Positions 44,647 to 53,644 are shown, counted from the stretch's first letter. The stretch is 64,000 bases of DNA from Lachnospiraceae bacterium AD3010 (GCA_000622025.1 JHWU01000015.1:1-64000); one strand, 5' to 3'. The notes: generated by a model not told the origin, from the letters alone. Translations and numbers: made by a program.

Positions 44647-45045
44647 TTAATCCCGATCTTCAGATTCCTCGGTGGACGACTCTTCATCCTCCGCCATTAT
44701 CTCCATCATATCCTGGGCGGTCTGGGATGTATTCAGCGTATACGTCCCCGGTGAGAGCTTTCCGTGATACTCTGACAGCCTTTCCTGCACGAAAAACAGG
44801 GTCTTGTCCTTTATCAGCCCGGCATTTTCAAGGATCTCCCCTATGTCCATGGCTGATGATCCCATAGGGATCGTAACCTCTACGTCCCTCCCCGGCTCCG
44901 AAGACATTGCTTCCTCGGCAAATACCCTGTATCCGAAATCGTATGCCTTAAAACCCAGCTTGTATATGAACGAAACAATGACCAGTACGATAAGGACCCG
45001 TACCAGCATGGCTGCCATATTTATAAAGAAGTGTCTGACCTTCAA
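44647..45045 (-). CDS. Short MltG/YceG-like membrane protein lacking the catalytic domain
   Basis: A 132-residue protein with one membrane helix (about 10-30) and a following VEVTIPMGSSAMDIGEILEN / AGLIKDKTLFF segment that matches the LysM-like N-terminal subdomain of MltG endolytic transglycosylase; then an acidic tail. The YceG catalytic domain with its Glu is absent, whereas typical MltG has about 350 residues. It sits at the mltG locus. It may be a non-catalytic relic or regulator. Confidence 0.75.
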   Translation of the reverse strand: MKVRHFFINMAAMLVRVLIVLVIVSFIYKLGFKAYDFGYRVFAEEAMSSEPGRDVEVTIPMGSSAMDIGEILENAGLIKDKTLFFVQERLSEYHGKLSPGTYTLNTSQTAQDMMEIMAEDEESSTEESEDRD

Positions 45046-45375
45046 CTAAAAATCTATCCTTTCCATGGTCATGGTCAATACCTCCCGCATCATTTTGCAA
45101 AAAGCGGCCTCAGCCAGGAGATAGTCGTTTATCACCGGTTCCATGAATATATCCTCGTATTTGTCCGCAAAACGCATAAGCTCCTCCAGGGTGTCCTTTC
45201 CCGCCTCAAAGGAGGATGTAAGTTCCAGATTTTTCTTTTTTAAGTCCTCTGCCTTTTCCAGAAGCCCGGGATGCTCGACTATCTGTCTTTTTTTATCCCG
45301 GTACTCCCGGTACTCCGGTGTATCCTTTATACATTCGGTAAATGCCAGAACATCATCGTAAAGCCTCGCGTCCAA
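45046..45375 (-). CDS. YlbF/YmcA family protein
   Basis: A 109-residue helical protein with DVLAFTECIKDTPEYREYRD and ILQ-poor but family-typical spacing of Leu/Phe (Com_YlbF). In Bacillus, YlbF and YmcA form a complex that tunes RNase Y and sporulation signalling. Here it follows RNase J within four bases, an attractive but untested RNA-decay link. Confidence 0.75.
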   Translation of the reverse strand: MDARLYDDVLAFTECIKDTPEYREYRDKKRQIVEHPGLLEKAEDLKKKNLELTSSFEAGKDTLEELMRFADKYEDIFMEPVINDYLLAEAAFCKMMREVLTMTMERIDF

Positions 45376-45378
45376 TTT

Positions 45379-47055
45379 TCAGACCTCCATGATGATGGGA
45401 AGGATCATAGGGCGTCTCTTTGTCTTCTTCCAGAGGTAGTCCGAGAGATCATCCTTCATAGTACTCTTTATCCTGCCCCAGTCACTGATACCCCTCTCCG
45501 CAAGGCTGTCCAGAGACTCCTCCAGTATCTCCGTGGAGTCCTCAAGCAGGGCATCCGATTCGCGTACGTAGACAAATCCCCTGGAAATTATGTCAGGTCC
45601 TGCCAGCACCTGTCCCGTACCCTTCTCGAGGGTAAGAACAATGATAACTATCCCGTCCTCGGCGAGATGCTGCCTGTCTCTTAATACCACATTCCCTACA
45701 TCTCCCACACCGAGACCATCCACAAATACCGCTCCCGTATGGACATGCCCGGTCACCTCCGCGCCGCTTTCCTCAGAAAGCTCCAGCACGTCCCCGGAAT
45801 GGATCATAAGTATATGATCGTGGTCATAGCCAAGCTCCTCAGCAATATTCGCCTGCGCGTGCCGGTGTCTGAATTCACCATGAACAGGAATGGAGAACGT
45901 CGGCTTCACCAGTGAATAAACAAGCTTTATCTCTTCCCTGCAGGCGTGCCCCGATACATGGGCCTCCTGGAAAATAACATCCGCGCCCTTGCTTTCCAGC
46001 TCGTTGATTATCCTGGATACGGACTTCTCATTCCCCGGTATGGGTGTTGACGAGAAGATAATGGTGTCATTCGGCTTTATGCTGACCTTTTTATGCATGT
46101 TCATGGCCATCCTGGAAAGAGCTGCCATGGACTCACCCTGGCTTCCCGTAGTCACAAGGACCACTTTATCATCCGCATAATCCTTCATCCGGTCTATATC
46201 TATCAGGGTGTTTTCGGGAATATTTATATAGCCAAGCTCCTGGGCAGTATTAATGATATTCACCATGGAGCGGCCTTCCACAATAACCTTGCGCCCGTAC
46301 TTATATGCGGTATTTATGATCTGCTGAACCCTGTCCACATTGGAAGCAAAGGTCGCTATTATGATCCTGCCCTTTCTGTGGCTGTCGAAAAGACCGTCAA
46401 ATACAGCTCCTATGCTGCGCTCAGACTTTGTGAAGCCTTCCCTCTCAGCGTTCGTGCTGTCGCACATAAGGGCCATAACACCCTTTTTCCCTATTTCTCC
46501 CAGCCTCTGCAGATCTATGGCGTCTCCGAATACGGGTGTGTAATCCACCTTAAAGTCCCCGGTATGCACCACTATTCCCGCAGGTGAATAGATCGCCAGT
46601 GCCGAAGCATCCGCTATGGAGTGGTTTGTTTTTATGAATTCTATCCTGAACTGTCCCAGATTTATGGACTGTCCGTGCTTCACAACCTTCCTTTTGACGT
46701 TCCCGATAAGCCCATGTTCCTCAAGCTTCCGGTCAATAAGCCCGATTGTAAGCTTTGTGGAATAGATGGGGGCATTCACCTCCTTCAAAACATAGGGAAG
46801 TGCGCCGATATGGTCCTCATGCCCGTGGGTTATTATGAAACCCTTCACCTTGTCGATATTTTCCTTCAGATAAGTAACGTCGGGAATACAGAGATCTATT
46901 CCCAGCATATCGTCTTCGGGAAATGCGATGCCGCAGTCCACCACAATAATACTGTCTTCGTATTCAAAGGCAGTAATGTTCAGACCTATCTGCTCAAGAC
47001 CACCGAGAGCTATGATCTTAAGCTTTGAGCCCGATGCATTTTTGTACTTTTTCAA
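45379..47055 (-). CDS. rnj: Ribonuclease J
   Basis: A 558-residue metallo-beta-lactamase/beta-CASP RNase with 5'-exo- and endonuclease activity. Metal site ITHGHEDHIGALP (His77, His79, Asp81, His82), VHTGDFKVDYTP, ALMCDSTNAEREGFT (beta-CASP start), VTTGSQGESMAALSR and IPVHGEFRHRHAQANIA. The start is TTG, supported by GGAGG six bases upstream. It is the main clostridial mRNA-decay and rRNA-processing exonuclease (family knowledge). Confidence 0.96.
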   Translation of the reverse strand: MKKYKNASGSKLKIIALGGLEQIGLNITAFEYEDSIIVVDCGIAFPEDDMLGIDLCIPDVTYLKENIDKVKGFIITHGHEDHIGALPYVLKEVNAPIYSTKLTIGLIDRKLEEHGLIGNVKRKVVKHGQSINLGQFRIEFIKTNHSIADASALAIYSPAGIVVHTGDFKVDYTPVFGDAIDLQRLGEIGKKGVMALMCDSTNAEREGFTKSERSIGAVFDGLFDSHRKGRIIIATFASNVDRVQQIINTAYKYGRKVIVEGRSMVNIINTAQELGYINIPENTLIDIDRMKDYADDKVVLVTTGSQGESMAALSRMAMNMHKKVSIKPNDTIIFSSTPIPGNEKSVSRIINELESKGADVIFQEAHVSGHACREEIKLVYSLVKPTFSIPVHGEFRHRHAQANIAEELGYDHDHILMIHSGDVLELSEESGAEVTGHVHTGAVFVDGLGVGDVGNVVLRDRQHLAEDGIVIIVLTLEKGTGQVLAGPDIISRGFVYVRESDALLEDSTEILEESLDSLAERGISDWGRIKSTMKDDLSDYLWKKTKRRPMILPIIMEV

Positions 47056-47120
47056 ATATTACCTCCAAAAAACCGGAGCGGGGTATCTGTCACGGCAGGG
47101 ACTTATTCCTTCCCGGCGCA

Positions 47121-47381
47121 TCACAGCTCGATGTCAACATCATCAAGTATCTCTCCGAGGGCTTCCACCGCTTTTTCAAGCTCCTTCTCATCCTCCACGC
47201 TTTCATAGAGAATGTTTTCTCCGTCGTCACCATCCGGTACAGCCCTTAAAACAAAGGCCTCAGCGTCTCCCTCTTCTTCCTCCGTACAGAGAAGATAAGA
47301 GTTCTGTCCGACCTTTGCTTCAGCAAGTACAAAATACTCTGTTTCTGTTCCGTCTTCCTGTGTAAATACCACGCTGTCCAT
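47121..47381 (-). CDS. DUF1292 protein (YrzB family)
   Basis: An 86-residue acidic protein with FTQEDGTETEYFVLAEAKVG and SYLLCTEEEEGDAEAFVLRA, typical DUF1292. It follows ruvX by one base, as in the conserved ireB-ruvX-yrzB order of Firmicutes. Function unknown; the family is small, acidic and cytoplasmic. Confidence 0.9.
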   Translation of the reverse strand: MDSVVFTQEDGTETEYFVLAEAKVGQNSYLLCTEEEEGDAEAFVLRAVPDGDDGENILYESVEDEKELEKAVEALGEILDDVDIEL

Positions 47382-47382
47382 T

Positions 47383-47814
47383 TTATCCGCGGTCCTTTCC
47401 GCTGTTAAGGAAATCTCCGAGGATCACGGCTGCCGCCACGCTGTCAACGTGCGACCTCCTGTCCTTTTCACTCCTTAAATTCTCTTCGTCCATTATCTCC
47501 TCTGCTTCGACGCTGGTCAGTCTTTCATCCTGAAAACGGACCGGCAGCCCTGTCCGTCTGGCCACCATCTCGCCAAAGGCAAGTGCCTTTTCGGCTCTTT
47601 CGCCCTTGCTGCCGTCCATATTAAGAGGAAGACCGATAACGATAACCTCTGCCTTTTCGGCCGAAATTATCTCCTCGATACGCGCACAGGTACGCCGGAG
47701 AGTCTTTTCCTTCTGTCTCCGTATGATCTCTACTTCCCTTATTACGGTACCGGTCGTATCAGTCACCGCCACTCCGACGGTTTTTGATCCATAGTCAAGC
47801 CCGAGATATTTCAA
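47383..47814 (-). CDS. ruvX: Putative Holliday junction resolvase / rRNA-processing nuclease RuvX (YqgF)
   Basis: A 143-residue RNase H-fold protein. Catalytic Asp in [17 protein letters not shown], Glu in [15 protein letters not shown] and the third acidic site near [11 protein letters not shown] / [11 protein letters not shown]. YqgF acts in 16S rRNA 5' end maturation in E. coli. Start overlaps ireB by four bases. Confidence 0.94.
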   Translation of the reverse strand: MKYLGLDYGSKTVGVAVTDTTGTVIREVEIIRRQKEKTLRRTCARIEEIISAEKAEVIVIGLPLNMDGSKGERAEKALAFGEMVARRTGLPVRFQDERLTSVEAEEIMDEENLRSEKDRRSHVDSVAAAVILGDFLNSGKDRG

Positions 47815-48080
47815 TCCTTATCCCATCCACTGCTCTTAATGTACTGCTTCAGCAGCTCCTCAACCAGCTCATCCCTTTCAACCTTCATAATGAGGCTTCT
47901 GGCATTATTGTGGCTGGTAATGTAGGTAGGGTCACCGGACATGATATAACCTACGATCTGGCTTATCGGATTATAGCCCTTTTCCGTAAGCGCCTCATAA
48001 ACTGTGGACAAAACCACCTTAACACCTGTCTCCGGTTCTTTTTCAACCTTGAACATCTGGGTGTTTCCTAAATCCTGCAT
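47811..48080 (-). CDS. ireB: IreB family regulatory phosphoprotein (UPF0297)
   Basis: An 89-residue protein with SMFKVE-like opening ([19 protein letters not shown]), [20 protein letters not shown] and [16 protein letters not shown], diagnostic of UPF0297/IreB. In Enterococcus it is phosphorylated at Thr near the N-terminus by the IreK Ser/Thr kinase; Thr7 is present. First gene of the ireB-ruvX-DUF1292 block. Confidence 0.94.
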   Translation of the reverse strand: MQDLGNTQMFKVEKEPETGVKVVLSTVYEALTEKGYNPISQIVGYIMSGDPTYITSHNNARSLIMKVERDELVEELLKQYIKSSGWDKD

Positions 48081-48158
48081 ACTTTTTTCCTTTCCTTTTG
48101 TGTATTCTTCACTTCACGGGGCGGGGTCCGTACGGGAGAACCGTAAACGGATCTGCTG

Positions 48159-48839
48159 CTAACCGTGATACTCTCCGTTGTAGGAGATCAGAGTCACATC
48201 CTTCACTCCTTCAACTCCACGTACCTTATCCGCGATATCCAATTCTTTTTCGCTAAGGTCGAGGGTCACCGACACCTCGTTGTCCTCTCCTCTTGAAATC
48301 TTACTCTTTACACCGTGGGGTATATCCTTTAAAAGCTCCAGAACCTTCGTTTCCGCCCCGTCATTTCCATGGAATATCATTACAAAGGACCGTGCCTTCG
48401 CCTGACGTCTGTGCATTACCGCCACAATAAGCAGCATAAACAGCATTCCTGCCGCCGCAAGAAGATACATACTGGCACCGATGGTTATACCCATTGTTAT
48501 GGACCAGAAAAGGTACATTATATCCAGAGGCTCCTTTACCGCACTTCTGTAACGTACAATGGACAGGGCACCCACCATACCAAGGGAAATAACAATGTTG
48601 GTACTGATGGCCAGTGTTACCATGCAGGTCAGCACCGTCATCCCGATAAGCGTAAGTGCAAAGCTTCTGCTGTAAATGACCCCGTTAAAGTAACGTTTAT
48701 ATATCTCGTAGATAATAAGTCCGATGATAAGAGCCAGCAGCATATCCACCATTATGGTCATAAGGGTGCTTAAGGATATGGACTGGTTATACATATCCGA
48801 TTCCAGTATGGACTTCTTTATCATTGATTTAACGCTCAT
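48159..48839 (-). CDS. DUF4956 membrane protein
   Basis: A 226-residue protein with four hydrophobic helices (about 28-48, 58-78, 82-100, 110-140) and a soluble C-terminal domain. ISLGMVGALSIVRYRSAVKE is the DUF4956 signature. The family is almost always next to a VTC-domain polyphosphate polymerase, as here, with a 32-base gap. It may form the membrane part of that system; function otherwise unknown. Confidence 0.9.
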   Translation of the reverse strand: MSVKSMIKKSILESDMYNQSISLSTLMTIMVDMLLALIIGLIIYEIYKRYFNGVIYSRSFALTLIGMTVLTCMVTLAISTNIVISLGMVGALSIVRYRSAVKEPLDIMYLFWSITMGITIGASMYLLAAAGMLFMLLIVAVMHRRQAKARSFVMIFHGNDGAETKVLELLKDIPHGVKSKISRGEDNEVSVTLDLSEKELDIADKVRGVEGVKDVTLISYNGEYHG

Positions 48840-48871
48840 TGTCTTTATCCTTTCAGTATATATTTCAGATC

Positions 48872-49582
48872 TTAAACGATCCTTTCCAGGCCCCGGATAC
48901 AGCGCATCCTGTCGCTGCAGAGCACAAACTTCGATGCTGCCAGCTGCACTGCGGCACCCGGCTCAATAAGGTCTTTAATATTATCCGGGAGATATTCCGT
49001 ATACTTTACCTCCATGATAAGCTTCCCCGTTTCAAATGTCTCAAAAACCGGGATGGAGCTGTCGAAGAGGTCAAAGCTTAAAAACCCGGAACGCACGTGT
49101 TCATCAAAGGTCACCCTGACAGTGCCGGGTCCGTAGACAAAGGGAGTTCTGTCATAATCGACTATCACGGAAGGCCTCAGACCCTCTGAAACCAGAGCAA
49201 GGTAAAAGCTTTGAAGAACCCCCTCTCTCTTTTCAAGAAAGGAATAATCCCCGCTCAGGATCCTTTGAAGCTCCTCCCTGTTTATTCGGGCGGAGGTTTT
49301 CAGGATATAGCTTCCCTGCTTTGCCTTGCGCTCAAGCTTTATGTAGTCATCCGAATAATTGTATATCCTTATCCGGTATTTCTCTCGGGAAAGAGTCCCT
49401 GCCTGCTTGTCAGTGTAGGCATTTCCCCATATATCGTCAAAGTAAAGACTCCTTATGAGATAGCTCCCTCCGGCTGCATGGCTGTCAATATCGGCACATT
49501 CCCCAAGCCTCTGCCTGACAAGCTCCGCTTCTCTCTCAGATATCAGATATTTCAGTTCATGACGATATACATACTGCAACAC
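48872..49582 (-). CDS. VTC domain protein (polyphosphate polymerase-like)
   Basis: A 236-residue VTC-family protein: YRHELKYLISEREAELVRQR, RSLYFDDIWGNAYTDKQAG, KYRIRIYNYSDDYIKLERKA (basic tunnel residues), and VIVDYDRTPFV and LIMEVKYTEYLPD. The fold makes polyphosphate from ATP in yeast Vtc4. The GTG start is chosen for the conserved N-terminus. It is divergent from the HD-GYP gene. Confidence 0.88.
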   Translation of the reverse strand: MLQYVYRHELKYLISEREAELVRQRLGECADIDSHAAGGSYLIRSLYFDDIWGNAYTDKQAGTLSREKYRIRIYNYSDDYIKLERKAKQGSYILKTSARINREELQRILSGDYSFLEKREGVLQSFYLALVSEGLRPSVIVDYDRTPFVYGPGTVRVTFDEHVRSGFLSFDLFDSSIPVFETFETGKLIMEVKYTEYLPDNIKDLIEPGAAVQLAASKFVLCSDRMRCIRGLERIV

Positions 49583-49628
49583 CCTAATAGTATATCCTTT
49601 CGTGCCGCCTTGCGCAAGTTTTGGCTAT

Positions 49629-49663
49629 TTTAGTTTGCACTTTTACCGCCGATATCTTATACT
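49629..49663 (+). promoter_or_regulatory. Overlapping sigma-A and possible sigma-28 promoters of the HD-GYP gene
   Basis: Sigma-A: TTGCAC (49635), 17 bases, TATACT (49658-49663). Sigma-28-like: TTTAGTTT (49629-49636), 11 bases, GCCGATAT (49648-49655); the consensus is TAAAGTTT, 11 bases, GCCGATAA. Confidence 0.55.
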
Positions 49664-49694
49664 GAAAGACAGAAGTGTATCGGAGGAGCATATA

Positions 49695-50765
49695 ATGCCC
49701 AAGCTTTTGACGCAGGAGCTCATTCCCGGAATGGTGACTGCGGAGGATGTTTTTTCCTTCAACAACCAGCTTATACTGCCAAAAGATATGGTCTTGACTG
49801 ACAAGGCCATTACTAAGCTTGAGTTTTATTCTATTTCCTCAGTCAGCATTAAAGAAGACAGTATACAGCCAAATGAGGAGCTGATCCCGAACCCCAGCTA
49901 CTCCGAACGTATCAAATCCAGCAAGGAATATAAGCAGTTCCGGATCGCATATGACACCGAGATCGAGCAGTTCAAGGGCTCGGTGAATGATATAATCACA
50001 AAGAACGTTCTGGATACCGATGCCCTTCTCGAAAAGCCGAAGAAGCTCCTCGCGGAAAACGCAAACGGAATGCACATCTTTGACATGCTCCACAATATGC
50101 GTATGTATGACGATCCCACATACGCGCATTGTCTGAATGTTGCCCTTATCTGCAATGTTTTCGGTTCCTGGATAAAGATGAATGATGAGGATATCGAGAC
50201 CCTCACTCTCTGCGGTCTGCTTCATGATATCGGAAAGATGATGATCCCGGAAAAGATCATCACCAAGCCATCCAGACTTACCGTAGATGAGTACGATGTC
50301 ATAAAGACCCATTCGCTGGAGGGATACAACGCCCTCAAGGAAATGGATATCAGTGATCACGTAAAGAATGCAGCCCTTATGCATCACGAACGCTGCGACG
50401 GCTCAGGTTATCCCTTCGGTCTGAAGACCAACAGGATAGACCGCTTCGCACGTATAGTGTCCATCGCTGATGTCTATGATGCAATGACCAGCGCAAGGGT
50501 ATACCGCGGGCCGCTCTGCCCCTTCCAGGTTATCAGTATTTTTGAGCAGGAGGGACTGCAGAAATACGACCCGGAATACATACTGATATTCCTGGGCTAC
50601 ATCGTTAATACCTATATGCATAACAGGGTAAGGCTTTCAAACGGAATGGAGGGCGATATCGTCCTCATAAACAAGATGGACCTCAGCAAGCCTATGGTCC
50701 AGTGTGGAAGCCACTATGTGGATTTGTCCCATGAGCATGGTCTTTTTGTAGAAGCGATACTGTGA
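49695..50765 (+). CDS. HD-GYP domain c-di-GMP phosphodiesterase
   Basis: Start at 49695 (MPKLLTQELIPGM) with GGAGG eight bases upstream; 356 residues. An N-terminal DUF3391-like part is followed by the HD-GYP domain: LCGLLHDIGKMMIPEKIITK and ALMHHERCDGSGYPFGLKTN with the GYP, all metal ligands present. These enzymes hydrolyse c-di-GMP and control motility versus attachment. The TGA lies at the first unit of a tandem repeat. Confidence 0.92.
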   Translation: MPKLLTQELIPGMVTAEDVFSFNNQLILPKDMVLTDKAITKLEFYSISSVSIKEDSIQPNEELIPNPSYSERIKSSKEYKQFRIAYDTEIEQFKGSVNDIITKNVLDTDALLEKPKKLLAENANGMHIFDMLHNMRMYDDPTYAHCLNVALICNVFGSWIKMNDEDIETLTLCGLLHDIGKMMIPEKIITKPSRLTVDEYDVIKTHSLEGYNALKEMDISDHVKNAALMHHERCDGSGYPFGLKTNRIDRFARIVSIADVYDAMTSARVYRGPLCPFQVISIFEQEGLQKYDPEYILIFLGYIVNTYMHNRVRLSNGMEGDIVLINKMDLSKPMVQCGSHYVDLSHEHGLFVEAIL

Positions 50766-50906
50766 GAAAACTGCTGAGTCAGTGTTATTCTGTGGGAAAA
50801 CTGCTACGTCAGTGTCATTCTGTGGGAAAACTGCTACGTCAGTGTCATTCTGTGGGAAAACTGCTGCATCAGTGTCATTCTGAGCGAAGCGAAGAATCTT
50901 TTTCAA
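50762..50906. repeat. Four 30-base tandem repeats plus REP-like unit
   Basis: Units of 30 bases (GTGGGAAAACTGCTACGTCA then GTGTCATTCT) at 50762, 50792, 50822 and 50852; the middle two are identical. A REP-like unit (GAGCGAAGCGAAGAATCTTT) follows at 50882. There are no unique spacers, so it is not a CRISPR array. Confidence 0.9.
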
Positions 50907-50908
50907 AC

Positions 50909-52234
50909 TCAGCTCACCTTAGTATTCTTCATTCTGAATTTCTTTACGGAACGTTCATCCGTCACCTTTTCGATAACCGCCCCAAGACCCCGGAGCTTTA
51001 TCTCAAAGTCCTCGTATCCTCTTTCAATGAGATGGATATCATCTATGGTAGATACTCCGTCTGCCGCAAGTGCTGCAAGCACCAGTGCCGCACCCGCTCT
51101 CAGATCCGGAGCCGTAATATTGGCACCGCTTAAGCCCTCTTTCCCGGTGATTATCGCCGTATTTCCTTCGACCTTTATGTCGGCTCCCATTTTCATTATC
51201 TCGTCCACATAGCGGAAACGATTCTCGAAGATACTCTCCGTAATGATACTTACTCCCTCTGAAAGAGAAAGCGTAACCCCGGCCTGGGGCTGCATATCCG
51301 TAGGGAACCCGGGATATGGAAGGGTTTTTATCTGGGTGTTCTTAAGCTTTCCTGTTCTGCTGACCCTTACACAGTCATCAAATTCCTCAACCCGGCAGCC
51401 CACCTCAATGAGCTTTGCCGAAATAGACTCCAGATGCTTAGGGATAACGTTCTTTACAAGGATATCCCCTCCGGTGACTGCTGCGGCAAACATAAAGGTT
51501 CCCGCTTCTATCTGATCCGGAATGACAGAGTATGTGGCTCCGTGCAGGGAGGAAACCCCCTTTATCCTGATCACATCGGTACCGGCGCCCTTTATATTGG
51601 CTCCCATACTGTTTAAAAAGTTTGCCACGTCAACCACATGGGGTTCCTTTGCTGCATTCTCTATTATGGTCTTTCCGTCTGCCATACAGGAGGCCATAAG
51701 AACATTTATGGTGGCTCCAACGCTGACAACGTCCATATAAATATGGGCCCCGGTAAGCTTCTCAGCCTTTGCGATAATAGAGCCCCTTTCTATCTTCACA
51801 TCCGCACCGATGGCGCGGAAGCCCTTCAAATGCTGGTCTATGGGACGGCTTCCGATATTACATCCGCCGGGAAGCGGCACCTCAGCCTCATTATATTTCC
51901 CGAGGAGTGCTCCTATAAGATAATAGGAGGCCCGGATCCTCCTTATCAGCTCGTGCTCAATATTTACATTCCTGACCATAGAGCCGTTTATCTTTACGGT
52001 ATGCCTGTCTGGTCTCTCTATGATGACTCCGATACCCGCCATAGCATCAAGGAGAACATTGGTGTCTCTCACATCAGGCATGTTCTCAATGGTAACCGTC
52101 TCATCCGTCAAAATGGACGCAGCAATGATAGCCAGTGCCGCATTCTTCGCACCGCCTATCTCCACTTCCCCTTTCAGGGCCTTTCCGCCGCGGACGGCGT
52201 ATTGATATATTGTATCCTTAGATGATGTTTTCAT
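50909..52234 (-). CDS. murA: UDP-N-acetylglucosamine 1-carboxyvinyltransferase
   Basis: A 441-residue EPSP-synthase-fold enzyme, first committed step of peptidoglycan synthesis. EIGGAKNAALAIIAASIL (Lys30, Asn31) at the start and the PEP-binding Cys125 in LPGGCNIGSRPIDQHLKGF (so likely fosfomycin-sensitive type), then FPTDMQPQAGVTLSLSEG and PDLRAGAALVLAALAADG. Length normal with a 15-residue basic C-terminal extension. Confidence 0.96.
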   Translation of the reverse strand: MKTSSKDTIYQYAVRGGKALKGEVEIGGAKNAALAIIAASILTDETVTIENMPDVRDTNVLLDAMAGIGVIIERPDRHTVKINGSMVRNVNIEHELIRRIRASYYLIGALLGKYNEAEVPLPGGCNIGSRPIDQHLKGFRAIGADVKIERGSIIAKAEKLTGAHIYMDVVSVGATINVLMASCMADGKTIIENAAKEPHVVDVANFLNSMGANIKGAGTDVIRIKGVSSLHGATYSVIPDQIEAGTFMFAAAVTGGDILVKNVIPKHLESISAKLIEVGCRVEEFDDCVRVSRTGKLKNTQIKTLPYPGFPTDMQPQAGVTLSLSEGVSIITESIFENRFRYVDEIMKMGADIKVEGNTAIITGKEGLSGANITAPDLRAGAALVLAALAADGVSTIDDIHLIERGYEDFEIKLRGLGAVIEKVTDERSVKKFRMKNTKVS

Positions 52235-52237
52235 TTA

Positions 52238-52588
52238 TCAAAAATATCCGAATACCGTGTGCAGGATAAGGACCGCAGACGCTCCCAGATTCAGGATCAG
52301 CAGAAAGATTATCGCCCGGAGGAGTCCGCTTATGCCGGACTGTCCCTCCTTAAGCTGCTTCTCCAGACCGCCGGCGCTCTCCTTTATCACCGCCTGAGTA
52401 TTCCTGTAGCACTTAACATTCTCGCGGTGAACATGGAGAAATATATCCTCTCCGCCGGCTTCGTTACCCTCTCCCGCAGAGGATGAAGCTTCTTCACCGG
52501 AATCGGTATGCTCACTGAGCTTTTCTGCACGTATAGGCTTTATATTACCTTCAACCTCCTTAACGAGGCTGTCCATATAATCATCCAT
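52238..52588 (-). CDS. Small C-terminally anchored membrane protein, unknown
   Basis: A 116-residue protein: charged N-terminal 70 residues with a Ser/Gly/Glu-rich stretch, a short helical part, then one hydrophobic helix (about 88-112) ending in VFGYF. I recognise no family. It lies three bases before murA, so it is probably cotranscribed with it; a cell-wall link is only inferred from that. Confidence 0.6.
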   Translation of the reverse strand: MDDYMDSLVKEVEGNIKPIRAEKLSEHTDSGEEASSSAGEGNEAGGEDIFLHVHRENVKCYRNTQAVIKESAGGLEKQLKEGQSGISGLLRAIIFLLILNLGASAVLILHTVFGYF

Positions 52589-52666
52589 CGGCTTACTATA
52601 GCATCTTTTGATTTTGTATGCAAGATGGGGAGCGGCTGAGTTATGTTAACCATTGGGAAGGCTGCT

Positions 52667-53389
52667 TTATTCCGCTTCTCCGTAAAACCTTTCCTTGAGG
52701 AGCGTTTTTTCTGCCTCGTGCTTTTCCTGCTGACGCTTTTCCTCGTCAGACTCCTGCTGTTCATGGGCATCCCGCAGCTCTTCATTAAGAGACATCATCT
52801 TCGCATCCAGATCGGACACCATCTCCGCACATTCGAACAGCTCTCTCTTTATATGCTCGGGCGCGTCACCCTCGTATTTGTAATTGATCTTGTGCTCCAG
52901 ACTTGCCCATAAATCCATAGCTACTGTACGGATCTGTATCTCCACCTTTGTATCCACCACTCCGTCGGAAAGAAAGATCGGCACCGTCACTATCATATGA
53001 TAGCTCTTATAGCCGCTCTCCTTCGGATGCTTGATATAATCCTTGATGGAAAGAACATTGATATCGCTTTGATTCGCCAGTATCTCCGCCACCCTGTAAA
53101 TGTCGGAGGTAAAGGAGCAGATGACCCTCACACCCGCAATATCATTGACATATTTCACCATATTTTCAATGGTGGACTCATAGCCCCTGCGCTTCAGCTT
53201 CTTTACAATGCTTTCCGGGGTCTTTATCCTGCTTTTGATATGTTCAATGGGATTATACTGATGAACGTGCTGAAATTCGTCGTTTAAGATGGCAAGCTTG
53301 GTTCCGATCTCCTTAAGGGCAGAATTATAAAGGAGAATTATGGTCTCCCAGCTGTCTACACCCTCATATTTATTTATTTCCTTATCCAT
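52667..53389 (-). CDS. Small alarmone synthetase (RelQ/YjbM-like GTP pyrophosphokinase)
   Basis: A 240-residue single-domain (p)ppGpp synthetase without hydrolase or TGS domains. HIKSRIKTPESIVKKLKRRG, VNDIAGVRVICSFTSDIYRV, KHPKESGYKSYHMIVTVPIF and VEIQIRTVAMDLWASLEHKI are the RelA/SpoT synthetase motifs. The C-terminal 40 residues are a charged coiled-coil-like tail, typical for RelQ tetramers. It has its own promoter. Confidence 0.93.
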   Translation of the reverse strand: MDKEINKYEGVDSWETIILLYNSALKEIGTKLAILNDEFQHVHQYNPIEHIKSRIKTPESIVKKLKRRGYESTIENMVKYVNDIAGVRVICSFTSDIYRVAEILANQSDINVLSIKDYIKHPKESGYKSYHMIVTVPIFLSDGVVDTKVEIQIRTVAMDLWASLEHKINYKYEGDAPEHIKRELFECAEMVSDLDAKMMSLNEELRDAHEQQESDEEKRQQEKHEAEKTLLKERFYGEAE

Positions 53390-53462
53390 TTATATACTTT
53401 CCGTCAGTTTTCCTCGTAAATTCGGCGCTCCTCCGTCAGCCGGCGGGTTCGCGCTTGTTAAA

Positions 53463-53492
53463 ATTATAACATATTTTCCGACATTTTGTCTA
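53463..53492 (-). promoter_or_regulatory. Sigma-A promoter of alarmone synthetase gene
   Basis: Minus-strand TAGACA, 18-base spacer, TATAAT, about 70 bases upstream of the start codon. Confidence 0.6.
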
Positions 53493-53557
53493 TATTAACA
53501 CCCTATCGGACGGGATCAGACGGGATCCAACAGGATAAACGCATCAGAGATTTCCTG

Positions 53558-53586
53558 TTGTAATAGAGCCGCATCAAAGGTAAAAT
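53558..53586 (+). promoter_or_regulatory. Sigma-A promoter of ptsH
   Basis: TTGTAA, 17-base spacer, TAAAAT, about 58 bases upstream of the ptsH start. Confidence 0.6.
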
Positions 53587-53644
53587 GAAGACAGTCCGGC
53601 AGACGGCGGAGCCGTTTACCAAAAATAAGAAAAGGAGAACAGGT

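Noticed and set aside
50762-50881. CRISPR array
   Set aside because: Units are directly tandem with no unique spacers, and no cas genes are nearby.
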